A stretch of DNA of 64,000 bases from Micractinium sp. NFX-FRZ (GCA_029339195.1 JAPTJF010000166.1:54795-118794); one strand, 5' to 3'. Counted from the stretch's first letter, positions 18,863-41,821 are shown. Notes: generated by a model from the letters alone, not told the origin. Numbers and translations: made by a program.

Positions 18863-21644
18863 ATGGGTGAGCGCTGCGGCCAGCGGGAGTGCAGCGGCAG
18901 CAGCATGGCAGGCGATGGCGGCGTCGTGCGGTGCTGAGCGCGGGGCAGGGAGCTCATATTATGGAGACGTGGCTTTGGAAGCGCTCAGGCCCCGAAAGGT
19001 GTGCCCGACCGCCCACTGCCATTTCCTACACATGCGGGCTGAGCTTTGTGGCTGGTTTCTACCTCACCTGACTCCTCACAGGTATCTCCCGTGACTCCCT
19101 GCACAAGCGCCGGAGCACCGGCGGAAAGCAGCCAGCATGGCGCAAGAAGCGGAAGTGAGTGCCGGCTGCTGGACAGAACAGCAAGGCAGTCGACCGTGCA
19201 GCCATAAAAGCGGGCGCCAGAAGTTGGGAGCCTGCTGGCCGCACCAGGCTGCACCACTGGCGGCGGGTGGCGGGCGGGCGGGGCCTGTCGCCGCCAGGCA
19301 GCGCACGCGTTCTGGAATCAGCGCAGCAGAGCAAGTGCAGCACTATGATATCAATGCAGGAAAAGGACGGCACGGACTGAGTGCAGCAGCTCATGTGGGC
19401 GACGCAGTCATCTGCTGAGCCCGCTCGTTCGCTCCGCCTCCGCTCGTTGCTTTCTCGCAGGTATGAGCTGGGCCGCCAGCCCGCCATGACCAAGCTGTCC
19501 TCCAACGTGTGCGTGCGCCGCGTGCGCGTGCGCGGCGGCAACTCCAAGTTCCGCGCGCTGCGCCTGGACCACGGCAACTTCTCCTGGGGCTCCGAGGTGC
19601 GCAGCGCAGCCGTGAAGTGGGGCACGGGCCGGGGAGCGAGGGGCGCGCGCTTGGGGTGGAGAGGCACATAGCGGCAGGGGGTCAGCTCGGCAAGGACTCT
19701 GGGGTGAAGGAGGACAGAAGGGAAGCTTCATGTTGAACTGGCGCTGCAAGAATGTGTCGATTCGGCCAGGACGGCAGGCAATGCTGGATTCAAACTGCAG
19801 CGTGGCACCAGCGTGGGTACCTTTGCACAAGTGTGCTCTCGTCATGCATGTTGCATGGACAGATTCATGCATACTTGCAGCCTAGCAGCAGGGGCAGCCG
19901 CAGCTGTGGCGCTGGCGGCAGCAGTGGCGGAAGGAGCAACTGCGCAGTAGCTGCAGGGGCAGCGGCAGCAGCAGCAGCAGTAGCAGCAGCACTGCGGCAT
20001 TGCGAAGTGAAATTGGTAATCTGTAGTTGGCACTGCCTTGATGCCACACGAGGCTGCCGTGTGTTGCCGCAGACACTGTGACGCCGATCCGGTGGCCCCA
20101 GCAGTGCAGAGCAATGCCTGCGAGGTGTGCGTCGTGCTCAACCCAGGCTGCCCATGCGCTCACACGCTGTTGCGTCACTATTTGTGTGCTGTGTGCTGCA
20201 GGCGGTGACCCGCAAGGTCCGCATCCTGGATGTGTCCTACAACGCCTCCAACAACGAGCTGGTGAGACTTGCGACAGCTGGTGCAGTGCTGCGGCGCATG
20301 GTACCTTGGGACTTCTGCCTTGCAGCTGGTACAGTGCTGTGGCGCATGGTACCTTAGGGGCACGGCAGGCCCGGGCGGGGCAGCCACGGGTCAATGCAGG
20401 TTTTGATGCGGGTGTCAGCGTTATGGAGCCATGTCGGGAGGAGAGCAGATATGCCTGGAGTGAGGAGGCAGTCAAGTATGGCGGCATGGTGTGCGTGTTT
20501 TCTCGGCAGGCGTGTCGGAACTGGGGACACTTCTGCGTGCATCTGTTCGCTGCCCTGCCTGCTGCTGCACATGTGTCTTACTGGGTGTATTCCTTGTTGT
20601 TATCTTCCCGTTGATGCCTGCAGGTGCGCACGCAGACCCTGGTGAAGAGCGCCATCATCCAGATTGATGCCGCGCCCTTCAAGCAGTGGTACCAGCAGCA
20701 CTACGGCGTGGAGGTGGGCGTGAAGAAGAAGGGCGGCGCCGCCGCTGCCGCAGCCACCGAGGGCGAGGCCGCTGCCCAGGTAAGAAGTTTCCACGTCACA
20801 GGTCCAATTGGTCAGCGTGTGTCTGCGGTCATGGGCACTGGTCACTCACCGTTGCTGTTCAGCACAAGAACTATCGTCAGACGCTGGATACAGCTGGCGG
20901 CACACGGAACACGAACCAACCCACACTGTCTGAGCTGGCTCTGTGCACTCTATCTGCAGTCGTTTGTTTCCCGAACCGTTTTTTTCACTGCACCTTGGAG
21001 TGCAGAGCAACCACGTGAAGCGGAAGCTGAAGCAGCGCAACCAGGGGCGCAAGCTGGACCAGCTGATGGACGACCAGTTCGCCACCGGCCGCCTCTACGC
21101 CGCCATCTCCTCCCGCCCCGGCCAGGTGTGAATGCGATTACAGCTGGTGGAAGCGCTCTGCACCATGTGGGGCAGCCTCGGGGGCACGGCCACTGCTCGA
21201 GGCGGCTCTTTACGTATTTCTGGGTGGGGTGTGCACAGCACATGGTTGTGCATGTACGACTTGGCATGTGCACGGGAAGCTTGACCGCAGCAAGTAAGCA
21301 GTGAACAAGCCCACCACTCTCCCACGGGCACTTGATTCATGTGTACGACCCAGTTCTCTTCGCGTTCCCTGTTCCCTCCTCCCTTCAATATTCCTCCTGA
21401 CCTGTCTGCTTTCCTTCCTGTTGCTGTCATGCAGTGCGGCCGCGCGGACGGCTACATCCTGGAGGGCCGCGAGCTTGAGTTTTACGTGAAGAAGATGGCT
21501 AAGAAGAAGGTGAGGAATGGGCGGGGGAATGGGCAGAGGTTGGCCCCCAGCGGATTGTGTAATCACGATACTTTCACTTGAAAATAAGCTTGAACATGCG
21601 CAAACTTTCTCTTACCCTGCGTTTTGCAGGGCAAGTCTGCATAA
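18863..21644 (+). CDS. RPS8: Cytosolic 40S ribosomal protein eS8 (8 exons)
   Basis: Small-subunit protein of the cytosolic ribosome. Exons: 18863-18866, 19082-19154, 19461-19596, 20202-20261, 20624-20779, 21006-21125, 21435-21509, 21630-21644; 212 residues, the normal eS8 length. The protein begins [12 protein letters not shown] and continues through the conserved [20 protein letters not shown] and the FSWGSE and [11 protein letters not shown] blocks, with a basic end KKMAKKKGKSA. The first coding exon holds only ATGG and the last only 15 nt, an extreme split. The start is fixed by the conserved MGISRD, where the initiator G pairs with GT from exon 2. The ATG followed by a donor G is typical of ribosomal protein genes. 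An alanine-rich insert (residues near 150) interrupts the usual sequence. Confidence 0.95.
20267..20360 (+). repeat. Intronic tandem repeat in eS8 intron 4
   Basis: A segment of about 40 bp beginning CAGCTGGTGCAGTGCTG and ending GGCGCATGGTACCTT occurs twice, about 55 bases apart, just after the exon 4 donor. It contains a CTTGCAG acceptor-like motif between copies. It is not an obvious copy of an exon edge. Confidence 0.75.
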
Positions 21645-21715
21645 GGCGCTTAATGGCGGCACAGGCGGCCACCGCACGCCAGCACCGCGCGTCAGCAGCA
21701 CCACCACCTGTGTTC

Positions 21716-21720
21716 TGTAA
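21716..21720 (+). terminator. TGTAA poly(A) signal of eS8
   Basis: TGTAA 72 nt after the eS8 stop codon. Confidence 0.65.
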
Positions 21721-22442
21721 CACAACACGCATGCATTGTTAGGAACACAGGAAGGCAGGAAACTCAGGAAGGCAGGAAAGTGCTGAACAGCCAGGATATA
21801 TCAAGGTGCAGTTGCGTTGGGGTGCTGGCTCCCGCTGTGGTCAGGTTTGGCGGACGTGCCCAGTGCCGCATCGCTGGTGGTGTGCTCCTCCGATGGCAGA
21901 CTCCCGATGTATCTGCGCTCCCCGCTGTAGCTTCAGCCTGCCAACTCCTCAGCATGCTTTGCCTCCGCGCCCTGAGCGCTCCCTGGCCTGGGTCGGCTGG
22001 CCTCTTGCTGGCCTCGGGCCAGGGCATTGTCAGGTTGCTGCGCCCGCCCGCTGCCCTTTCCCACCCTGCTTCAGCACAGCATCAACGGTGTGCGCACAGG
22101 CAGCAGCGTAAGGGGGGCAGGATTAGGAGTCTGAGGAGGAGGGTGTCTGAAGTGGGAAATGCTTCCTGTGGCGGCACGCACTGCTGGCCCCAGCAGGGGA
22201 ATGTGGTGCTGCTGCTCTCGAGCCCTATTGGCACTGCGGCTGAACAGACAAGAGGGCGGCGGCAGTTGTCGCAAGGGGCGGTGGTACTTCTGTTGCACGG
22301 TGGATGCCAAGGGCCGTTGCCTTCCTGCGGCTTTCCTGTAGCGTGCAGCTAACAAGGGAGTGTGACACACTGTGCGCCGTGCGCTGTTACTAGCTGCTCG
22401 ATGCATACCATTGCCTCCTTGCGGCGTTTGCATAGCAACGGC

Positions 22443-22447
22443 TTACA
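22443..22447 (-). terminator. TGTAA poly(A) signal of unknown gene
   Basis: TTACA on plus (TGTAA on minus) 14 nt past the stop of the minus-strand unknown gene; close but possible. Confidence 0.35.
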
Positions 22448-22460
22448 AGCAAGCATTGCA

Positions 22461-24112
22461 TCACGTGGGGCGCTGGATGATGCACGCCGTTGCGGCCCGG
22501 GCGGCCGCGTCTGCAGCCGCTGCGGCAGCATTGGTGGCCTCTGCAACCGCATTGGCCAGCCGTGCCTCCACGTCTGTGCGGGGCGCCCGGTTGGCCTGCA
22601 AGGCGCCCAACACATTACAAAACACATTGAGCAGCGCAATTGAAGCAGCTGCTCACGGGCGTTGAGCAGGGGACGAGTGATAAACCGCCTACAACACTGG
22701 CAGCAATAGCAGCAGCAGCAGGTGCAGGCCGCCGCCGCGGATTCCACAGCACAGACCCCTGCATGCGCTCCCGCTTCCACACCCAACATGGCAACACACT
22801 CCCGCTCAACCTGTGCCTCCATCCTCACACAGTTTCGCCGCATTTCGTGGGCACATGTCACCACGTTCCGGACCAGCACGCCCCCAGTTCCTATCTCACC
22901 CACCTTGAGGGTGTTCACTCGCTTCAGCAGTTCCCCCCGCTCCTTCTGCAGCCCATGCACCTGGCCCTGCAGCTCGCTGTTCTTCTGCCGCTGCATGGAG
23001 GCAAGCCGGAGGTAGCACAGACTGAGAGCAGCACAGCCGCCTGCGCGCTCACATTCCTTCCTTCATGCACTTGAGGGGAGAGTGAGCAGGCTCATGCCGT
23101 AGGACAGCAATAGGATACCGATACTGAATCGGCAGAACAACAGGGACGCTGTGCAGCATGGCCATGCCAGCCAGCCACACCATGGCCTCCGACCATTGCA
23201 ATGCCTGCCGTATGCGCCATGCCCTGCACACCGACCTGGTTGTTCAGCCGCCGCTGCTGTATCGCGTACACCACGAAGCCGCTGCCCACCGCTACGCCCA
23301 CTGCAGGTGGAGAACAGGAGACCAATCGTGGTAGGTGATGTGCCCCGTATGCATGCCCCGACCCCATCACCGCTGACGCCAACTGACGGCCCAGACTACC
23401 TGACGACCCGCACCGCAAAGAGAGCAGAGCAAGTGTTCGGTGGGTAGCAGGGGCTCCCAGCGCATACACTGCTGACACAACTGCACTGCAAACCCACCAC
23501 CGCCCCACTGCGAACCCACCGTAGGGTGCTGCCTGCTGCACCGGCGGCGGCAGCTGCTTCCAGGCCGAGTTTGCAGACTGCCTCACAGTGTCGCAAAAAG
23601 GCTGGATGAAGTCAATCTTGACGTCCACTGATCGTAAACATAATGCATGGGAAGTGGGCAGGTGGGAAATAAGGTGAAGAGGCACGCAACAGGCAAGCGG
23701 CAAGGAATGGGCTGGCAAGGGGGCGACGGCACGGCAGTGGGCACAGCGGACTTGCAGGGGCAGTACGCAGGCAGGCCTAACCTGGCATTGCTATCTTGGT
23801 CTTCTGCAGCGAGGTGACGGCCCCCTTGATCCTCTGCTCCACCCCCGGGCGGTGGGTGGAAACGAGCGTGTTCCACCAGGCCGCCAGGCCGCCTGAACGG
23901 CGCGAGCAGACACAGACACAACGTTAAGGATGCGTGGGTTGCCACAAACGACATGATTAAGCGGATATAGACGGTGTCTAGGTGGTCAACCTGCAAACAA
24001 ACAACACAACTGTGGGGTGGCGCCCACCTGCCGCTGCGCCACTCGCCGCCGCCGCACCGCCTGCCGCTGCGCTGGGCGTGGGGCCGCTGCTCGCCCCGCC
24101 CGGCGCTGTCAT
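22461..24112 (-). CDS. Unrecognised small membrane protein with coiled coil (6 exons)
   Basis: Not recognised. Minus-strand exons 24028-24112, 23782-23892, 23520-23627, 23236-23300, 22904-22990 and 22461-22595 join with consistent phases into 196 residues, which is itself good evidence for a gene. Layout: an alanine/glycine/proline-rich N-terminus; a region WWNTLVSTHRPGVEQRIKGA; an amphipathic part VDVKIDFIQPFCDTVRQ; one likely membrane segment YVGVAVGSGFVVYAIQ; then a charged heptad-rich helix (QKNSELQGQVHGLQKERGEL) and an alanine-rich tail with little acid. This order, one membrane span followed by a coiled coil, suits an organelle-membrane adaptor or scaffold, but no function is claimed. 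The start is the only upstream Met that keeps phase. Confidence 0.6.
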
Positions 24113-24277
24113 GGTATGGCGGGGGTCCGCAGGGGGCCTGGGCACGGAAGCTGCGGCCTTGGACGGCGAAAGTGTGCCGGCTGTCGGAGAGGCTATTAGT
24201 GAGGGGCCTCTGGCTCGCCCCTTTCCCCCTTCGGGCTCGCTCCCTTCGCTGGGATCTTCCCCTGCTCAGGGCACAGC

Positions 24278-24430
24278 GCTCGCTTCGTTCGCTTCGTGGC
24301 ACCAGCCAGCCTGCCTGCCTGCCTGCACTCGCTTCGTTCGCTTCGCCGCTCGGGTCTGCCAGCAAGGCAGCACTCGCTTCGTTCGCTTCGCCTCTCACCT
24401 CTGCCCAGCTGCCTGCACTCGCTTCGTTCG
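24278..24430. repeat. Four spaced copies of a 19-bp repeat
   Basis: The motif ACTCGCTTCGTTCGCTTCG occurs at about 24278-24296 (first base changed), 24327-24345, 24372-24390 and, shortened, 24417-24430, with a period near 45-49 bp. CTGCCTGC-type spacers lie before some copies. It resembles dispersed short repeats seen in many algal and bacterial intergenic regions. No coding or mobile-element role is visible. Confidence 0.85.
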
Positions 24431-24923
24431 CTGGGCTCTGCCCAATTTCTTGCAAACGAGCTAAGGCGTGTCACAGAATGAGTACACACCAGTGGCAACA
24501 TCATGTTCAAATGACGACCGGTGCTGGCTGGTCAGCACAAAAAAGAGGCCAGATGTGCTGCTGCTCAGGGCCCACACGTCTGCTGCGCATGCCCAGGAAC
24601 TGCAACAGGAAGGACCTTATCTAACATCCCCACCGCCACGTGCGGTGGGCCGCCGCCAGCACCCAAGGCGGGCGCCGCCACCGTCGGCAGTGAATGTCTT
24701 GATGCTACCCTTGCGCACGCTGAGTTCAGGCACACCGCCGATGCGCGCAGGCACGCATCCCACAGCGGGCCGCCATCATACTGGCAGGTATTTTGGCAGA
24801 AAGCCTGCTGACCGGGCGACGGCACTTCCAGTGTGCAATTAGCAAAGGTTCGGCAACAAGCATAATCACACAAGGAGAAGTGGTGATGTATGCTGGACTT
24901 TGTAATGCGGTTCTTGGCTCGCT

Positions 24924-24928
24924 TTACA
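24924..24928 (-). terminator. TGTAA poly(A) signal of sulfotransferase
   Basis: TGTAA on the minus strand 24 nt past the sulfotransferase stop. Confidence 0.5.
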
Positions 24929-24951
24929 AGCTGCACACATACGGGGCAGGG

Positions 24952-26769
24952 CTATTGCATTGCACCGCGCAAGAAGAGCTGCAGGCCGTGCTCATACAGC
25001 TGCATTTCCATCTTGTTCACCCGTGCAATCTTTTGCTGAACCACCAGGGGCACTTTGGGGTGCGGGTTGCCATTCACCCTGCCGCTGCCTTCAAGCTCAG
25101 AAGAGATGCTCAGCAGCTTGTTGGTGTCCCAGCCAGCCGCCTCTGCCATCCGCGCGCGAGACTCGTGCATCAGCTCCTGGATGGATGGGGGCAGGCAGAC
25201 GGGGAAGGCGCGAGAAGCACAGGGTCACTGATGGCCATGAAAATGCACGGGCTGGTATTGTGTTATTCTGTGAAAAAGGGACCCCAGCTTCCGTCACGCC
25301 ATGTGCCACTGAGAGCAGAGCGCGGGGTATGCGGGCAGCAGCATCGCGTCTGGCGTGCCCGCCCAGCCCGTGCACATGCCAACACCACTCCATGCTGCAT
25401 ATTGCCGGGTTTGCTAGCACGCAGCAGTACACCACTGGTCATATCGCTGGGTTTGCTAGCACGCAGCAGTACGCAACTGTACATGCACCATGGCCGCATC
25501 TCACCGCAATGATGATGACACAGAATCGCTCCAGGTTGCGCTTGGCAACCGCCAGCATCTTCTTGCCTTCAGGCCGCGTGGTGGGACCGCCTGGCCAGCG
25601 GCAGCCAAAAGACCCTGCCAGCTGGCGCACTTGATGGTCAGGGCCGACCTCCCGAGCATACCTGACCAGCCCGCTGAAATCGCCGTCGTGCTTTGGTGCG
25701 TAATGAAGATTCTTCATGAACAGGGGCCGCGCCTTCAAGCTGTAATAGTAATCGCTGATCTGGCGCTCCACCGGATTGCGCAGGGCCACCAAGGTAAGGG
25801 TGCGCGAGAAGTCGATGCCAAGCTGGTCAAAGAAGCGTATGTCGTGATGGGTGGAGAAACCGGAGCAGCGGGTGAGGAAGTTGCGCTTGGCGGCAGCCAG
25901 CACCTCCAGTTGGGCAGGCTCAGGATCGGCCCAACCGCTTGCCTCCCTCCCACATTGTGTGTAGACCGGCGGCAGGTCAGGGTCTTTGCCTGCGCGGGTG
26001 CACCACCGCCCATCATCCTGTGGCATGATCCGTTTGAACGCTTCGACCAGCGAGCTGCCTGCTAGGCGGGCGGGCGGGCAGAAACCGGGGAGGAGTCAGT
26101 GGCAAAGTATGAAGCAGCAGCGCGGTGCCCTATGCTACCACATGAGCAGCGCCAGCGGCAGGTGCCGGCCTGCAGCTGCAGGCAGCCCACCAGCAAGCTG
26201 AAGCAGGGCGTTTGGGCAAGCAGCAACACATGGCCGCGGCGTGCGCCAGCACTGCTGCCGCCGCCCACCTGCCGTCTTGGGGATGTGCAAAAAGGCGATG
26301 CTAAGGGCACTCCCATTTTGTGGCACAACAGGACACTGCCTGTGCTGCATTGCTGCATCGATGCCCTGGGTAAACAGGACGGACGCTTCTGCACAGCAGG
26401 ACGGCGTGCCAGCGGCAGTGTCGGTTGGCGCCGGCAGGGGTGCACACAGCCACAGCCGGCTTGCAACGCGCAGCAACGCGCTTGGTGAATGCTTCCTGGC
26501 GGCCCCCACTGCTGCACACCCTCCATCTTACCTCCGCCATCGGCCCGCCGCAGGGAGCGCCGCAGCGGTGCGGACAAACTCCACACCTGCAAGTGGTGCA
26601 ACGCTTTAGCAGCAGCTCCTTCAGCAGAGGGGCAGCGGGCCATATCCACAAGCGGGCCCACACAAACTTTCAAGCAGGGTTGCCTCTGGCAACTTACCGC
26701 AAGAAGCGCCAAGGAAATGACCCCTACGCCGATTATTCGATGTGCAGGCCGCCTGATTTTCGCCGCCAT
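24952..26769 (-). CDS. Golgi-type sulfotransferase family protein (5 exons)
   Basis: Predicted type II membrane sulfotransferase that moves sulfate from PAPS to a carbohydrate or protein-bound glycan in the secretory path. Minus-strand exons 26698-26769, 26532-26586, 26269-26388, 25505-26058 and 24952-25176 give 341 residues with fitting phases. The first exon is a classic signal anchor (basic start, then IIGVGVISLALLA). The PAPS 5'-phosphosulfate loop is FLHIPKTAG in exon 3; the second exon 4 block LTLVALRNPVERQISDYYY is the 3'-phosphate loop (RNPxxR with following SxY). The tail LMHESRARMAEAAGW is conserved in plant and algal members. The second exon is short and its boundaries rest on phase plus splice consensus, so it is less certain. 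Substrate unknown. Confidence 0.8.
25394..25470. repeat. Tandem duplication in sulfotransferase intron 4
   Basis: A block reading GGGTTTGCTAGCACGCAGCA appears twice about 40 bases apart (near 25409 and 25449). It is intronic and not a clear copy of an exon edge. Confidence 0.75.
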
Positions 26770-27682
26770 GCCGCCCGCTAAGGTGCACAAAGTTTGAGGG
26801 CGGTCGTCAGGTCCTTGCAAATTGAAGGAAGACTGCGGGGCTATTGCTCCATGAAAGTAAACTGCAAGCGGTAGGTAAACCGTGTTGCCGAGAAATGAGG
26901 TTGCCGCCAGGCACAAGCTGTGGCACAGCACGAGCGCAGCGTGGCGCATGTCGCCGGCACATGTGGTCGCACTGCGGGTGCAGGGATTACAGGCTGCAGG
27001 CAAGTCTGAGCGTGATGGTTTGTCACCCGTCGTCCTTTCTGGTATGGGCTCCCCCTGGCTTGCAATCCTCGAGTAACAAAGCTTTGAAAGGGCACAATCA
27101 AGGCAGTGGCCAAATCAAGGCAGTGGCCAAATCAAGGAGCAAGTCCGGCCAGGGTCGGCTACTGCAAGGCGGTGCAGGCTGAACACTGCACTCAGCTCAG
27201 CTCACAAATGCGTCCCCCCACCCTCATTGCATGCATTTAAGCTGTCTCCCCGACCTACTGGGCCAGGCGGCAAGGCCAACCTGCCCTGCGCCCTGTTGCA
27301 CACCTGGGCACGGTGCATTGCCTGGTGGGCGTGGCCATCACAACATTATAACAAGGGGCAAATGTGGGTGCAAACGAGGGTGGTTAATCACTAGCAAGAT
27401 TTTGATTCAGTGTCACGTCACGCAACTGTGGGCTGTTTGGCGCTTCAACAGCCCAAGCGTGCAACACAGTAGCGTGTAACAGTGAACACCATGAAATGAG
27501 TCATTCAGCACCTCTTCGCACCAGCAGCCCTATGGGGTCCATCCCGGCGCAGCCAGTGCAATCAGGGTTCGCCATCAAAGGGCCAGCCCTGCTGTGCCTG
27601 CGCCATGCCAGGTGGGTGTGACCTGGTGCTCCATCGGGGATACAACCCTCCCCTCTGCCATGGCTGAATGTTGGCTGCCACG
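26770..27682. promoter_or_regulatory. Divergent region sulfotransferase / p24
   Basis: 913 bases between opposite start codons. It holds a short tandem repeat (AATCAAGGCAGTGGCCAA twice at about 27096-27131) followed by another partial AATCAAGG. No additional gene is supported. Confidence 0.5.
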
Positions 27683-30181
27683 ATGATCACTCGACGTGCA
27701 GCAGGCCTGCTGGCTCTCTGCCTCATCGCCACCTCTCTGTGCGGCTCAGCAGAGGCCATCTCCTGGCGTCTGTTTGCGGGAAGGTGATTCCTCGAGGTGT
27801 TGCTGTACGCGATGCGGCTGCTGGGCGCCAGGAGAGCCGATCGCCAGCGCTGCCATCGCCTCGCTGCCTCTCCACTGCCTACAGCCTGAGCAGGCCTGGC
27901 ATTACGCGCTGCCATGGAGTGGAGGAGCCGAGCGCACTCGCTGTCGCTGGCAATGTTACTCGCCACTGTGCCAACAGTGCCACCGCTGTTTGCCACGTCG
28001 CTGTGCTTGCAGGGAGGAATGCATCACAGACTACATGCCAGACTACCAGGTGTGTGCTCACTGCCTTCAGGATCCTTACGTTTTCACAACCCCGGGCGGC
28101 AGCTGCGTGCAGCACCGGCCTTGGCTTCTGACATCGGGCTCTTCGTCGCCGCCCTTCGCTGCCGCCGTTCACCGTGCGCTGCCGCTGTGCACTCATGCTG
28201 GGTTCCCCCTGTCCCCACTTGCTGCGACCCACCCTGGTGCACCGCTGGTTGCAGTGGGAGATGGTGAAGAACAAGGAGCAGACACCGGAGCACACGCACG
28301 TGCTCGTTGACCTGGGCTTTGTGGTGAGGGCTCATGCTAATGGTGTTGGTGGGTGGGTGCTGCTGGACTGCTGGGATCATGCGCTTGTATGCATGCGGTG
28401 CCTGGTCAGTCACCTGAGTAGTTGGTTCACATCAGAGATAGGGCGCATCAGCAACTGGATATTGCACGGCTACCACCTGCCACTTCCACGCAGATCACCA
28501 GCCGTTATGGCTCCGAGGCCAACAAGGCTGCAGTTGATTTCAATGTCTACGGGCCCGACGGCAACAGCGTGCACAAGGAAGACAGCGTGAGCGAAACCGA
28601 GATTGCGGGTGAGGAGAAGGGAGGCGGGCCCATGTTGTTGAGAGCAGGGGTGGGTAGGTGGGATGGCAGTTATGCCGGGGTGGCAGAGCTGATGGTGCCA
28701 GCACTGTCAAGTAGGGCTTGGGGGAGGTGACGCTCGAATGTTGCTGATCTGACTTTCCCTTTCCGCAAATGTACGTGCCCATGCAGTGACGGCCGAGGGC
28801 GGGCAGGGCCCCTGGAGGGCATGCTTTCGCGTCAGCAAGGGCCAGGTGCGGCAGCTGCATGGGGGGGGGGGGGGGGCAGGACGCTCTGGGGTGCAGGGCT
28901 GCGCTGTGCAGGGTGCTGTGGAGGGCGATGTGCTGTGCAGGGATGTGCTGTGCAGGACTGTGCTGTGGTAAATTTCCTTTGCAGTGCTGAAAGCAGTTGA
29001 AAGCAGTTGATCCACTGCAACCTGCGATCGTGCGCAAGCCGTTGTTCTGCAACGTTGCCTACGCCGCCCTGCCGTGCCTCGGTTGTGCTGTGTTCCTGGG
29101 CCCTGCCCCCCCGGTGGACACCCCTCTCCTCGTGCCTGCCCTCAGTCTTTTTGTTTTGCCCCTCTCTCTTTGCCGCCTGCTGGTCTTTGGCCCTCCAGAA
29201 GCGCTGCTGTTGTTGAGTCATTCTTTTCGAGTCACTTCACGTTCTACTGCCTATTCCAGACGTGGCGCCTTGCGGATTTGTGTGAATATCTGTCTCTCCG
29301 CCAGCGGGCCGCAACAGTTATTTCAGTGTACTGTCAACTGATACCTGCGCTTTGCATCCCGCGGTTGATTGAAACCTACCGCTCTTCTTGTATTGCCTGC
29401 CCGTCTCTGCCATCTTCAGATCCTGCGGCCCTCTGTCATCGTCAAGATCTCCTACTTCACCGTGAACAGCATGTCCCTGGTGGGCACGAGCTTTGAGTGG
29501 CAGCGCGACTCGGCGCCTGCGGGGGCGCCGCCTGCGGCGGTCGACCCCAAGCACTTGGGTGAGCTGAGCTGGCAGCCTGATTGTCACTTTCACACACAGC
29601 ACTATGTGGCCCATTTTCCTGAGCGTGTTTCCAGCTCCCAGCATGCATGGTGAGTACTGGCAGAGATGGTGTGCCTGAGCTTGTGTCGCGCTGCTGTGCT
29701 GCTTCCTGCCCTTGCAGGCACTGTTGAGCAGGTGCAGGAGGTGACTCAAGGCCTTCAGCGGCTGGACTATTATCTTATGAATGTTACCAATGAGCAGAAG
29801 TATCTGTATGCCCGCACCGTGCGCCACCTGAAGACGGCGGAGAGCACGCACTCACGCACCCTGTGGTACATGATGCTCATCACCACGACCATCATTGCAG
29901 CCAGCTTTGTACAGGTGCGCTGCCATTGTGCCGCCCTTTTAGTGCCCCCTCAAAGAGCAGCTGATGCACGCTCTGTGCCGCCAGTGCTGGAGTCCCCACC
30001 CGAATGTGTGTGTGAAAGTGTTTGCGTCCTAGATGTTGATGAGTGCCGCTTGTGCGTGGCGGGTGTTGCGGCATGCTCCAACACTCGTTGTCTCACATGT
30101 TCTGGCCACACTTTGCCTGTGCAGGTGCTTGGGGTACGGTACATGTTCAATCACAAGCGCAAGCATGGGCTCATTATCTGA
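27683..30181 (+). CDS. p24/TMED (emp24/GOLD) cargo receptor (8 exons)
   Basis: Predicted p24-family protein of COPI/COPII vesicles between ER and Golgi. Exons: 27683-27783, 28013-28049, 28255-28323, 28494-28608, 28787-28845, 29420-29558, 29718-29914, 30125-30181; 257 residues with matching phases. Signal peptide of about 26 residues (MITRRAAGLLALCLIATSLC). The GOLD domain follows with its two cysteines (about Cys37 and Cys120) placed to form the conserved disulfide. After it come a coiled-coil (VEQVQEVTQGLQRLDYY) and a membrane segment in exons 7-8 (LITTTIIAASFVQVLGV). The short cytosolic tail NHKRKHGLII is basic and ends in hydrophobics, a variant of the usual sorting tail. Exon 2 is just 37 nt. 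The start is fixed by the signal peptide. Intron 5 contains a poly-G run and CTGTGCAGG repeats. Confidence 0.85.
28861..28970 (+). repeat. Poly-G run and CTGTGCAGG repeats in p24 intron 5
   Basis: About 14 consecutive G at 28861-28876, followed by several spaced CTGTGCAGG units to about 28970. Several of these end in CAG and resemble splice acceptors, and they repeat near the donor side of the intron. No exon copy identified. Confidence 0.7.
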
Positions 30182-30255
30182 TTTCAAACTCTGGCGCGGC
30201 TGGCATGTGCTGGCTGCCACGTGTTTGCTTTCCCTTCCTCTCTCCTCCCGCGGAG

Positions 30256-30260
30256 TGTAA
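30256..30260 (+). terminator. TGTAA poly(A) signal of p24
   Basis: TGTAA 75 nt after the p24 stop codon. Confidence 0.6.
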
Positions 30261-30324
30261 CAAACACGCGTGGGTCTGGCTTTGTGTGTGGGCTACTAAC
30301 AAAGGCACAGGCTTCAAGAGTTGG

Positions 30325-30329
30325 TTACA
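30325..30329 (-). terminator. TGTAA poly(A) signal of USP7
   Basis: TGTAA on the minus strand 98 nt past the USP7 stop. Confidence 0.55.
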
Positions 30330-30426
30330 GTTGGAACGGCTGTAGGAAGGAATTACACAAGCAGCTGTGCGCCAGCCTGCCAGGAGCTAAAGAGGAGCTG
30401 AGCACCGGAAGCGCAGCCATGCGGGC

Positions 30427-41821
<11,395 letters not shown>

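Larger units (their letters stand above)
21645..22460. other. Convergent 3' region eS8 / unknown gene
   Basis: 816 bases between the eS8 stop and the stop of the minus-strand unknown gene. Apart from the two TGTAA signals, nothing is recognised; open frames in both directions look random. Confidence 0.5.
24113..24951. other. Intergenic with short-repeat cluster
   Basis: 839 bases between two minus-strand genes: promoter side of the unknown gene and 3' side of the sulfotransferase. Contains the tandemly spaced repeat cluster at 24278-24430. No gene is supported; the open frames across the repeats encode Ser-Glu-Arg-type repeats by composition only. Confidence 0.5.

Noticed and set aside
20267..20360. 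Exon-edge echo in eS8 intron 4
   Set aside because: There is a clear tandem repeat but neither unit resembles the flanking exons, so it is listed only as a repeat.
24278..24430. CRISPR-like array
   Set aside because: The regular period is suggestive, but spacers are similar to each other, this is nuclear eukaryotic DNA and there are no cas genes.
23583..24455. 290-residue minus-strand frame with Ser-Glu-Arg repeats
   Set aside because: It reads through the 19-bp repeat array and the unknown gene's introns; repeats in all frames are open.
26062..27003. A 313-residue minus-strand protein
   Set aside because: It runs over sulfotransferase exons 1-3 in the wrong frame for the PAPS loop; spliced exons give the family motifs.
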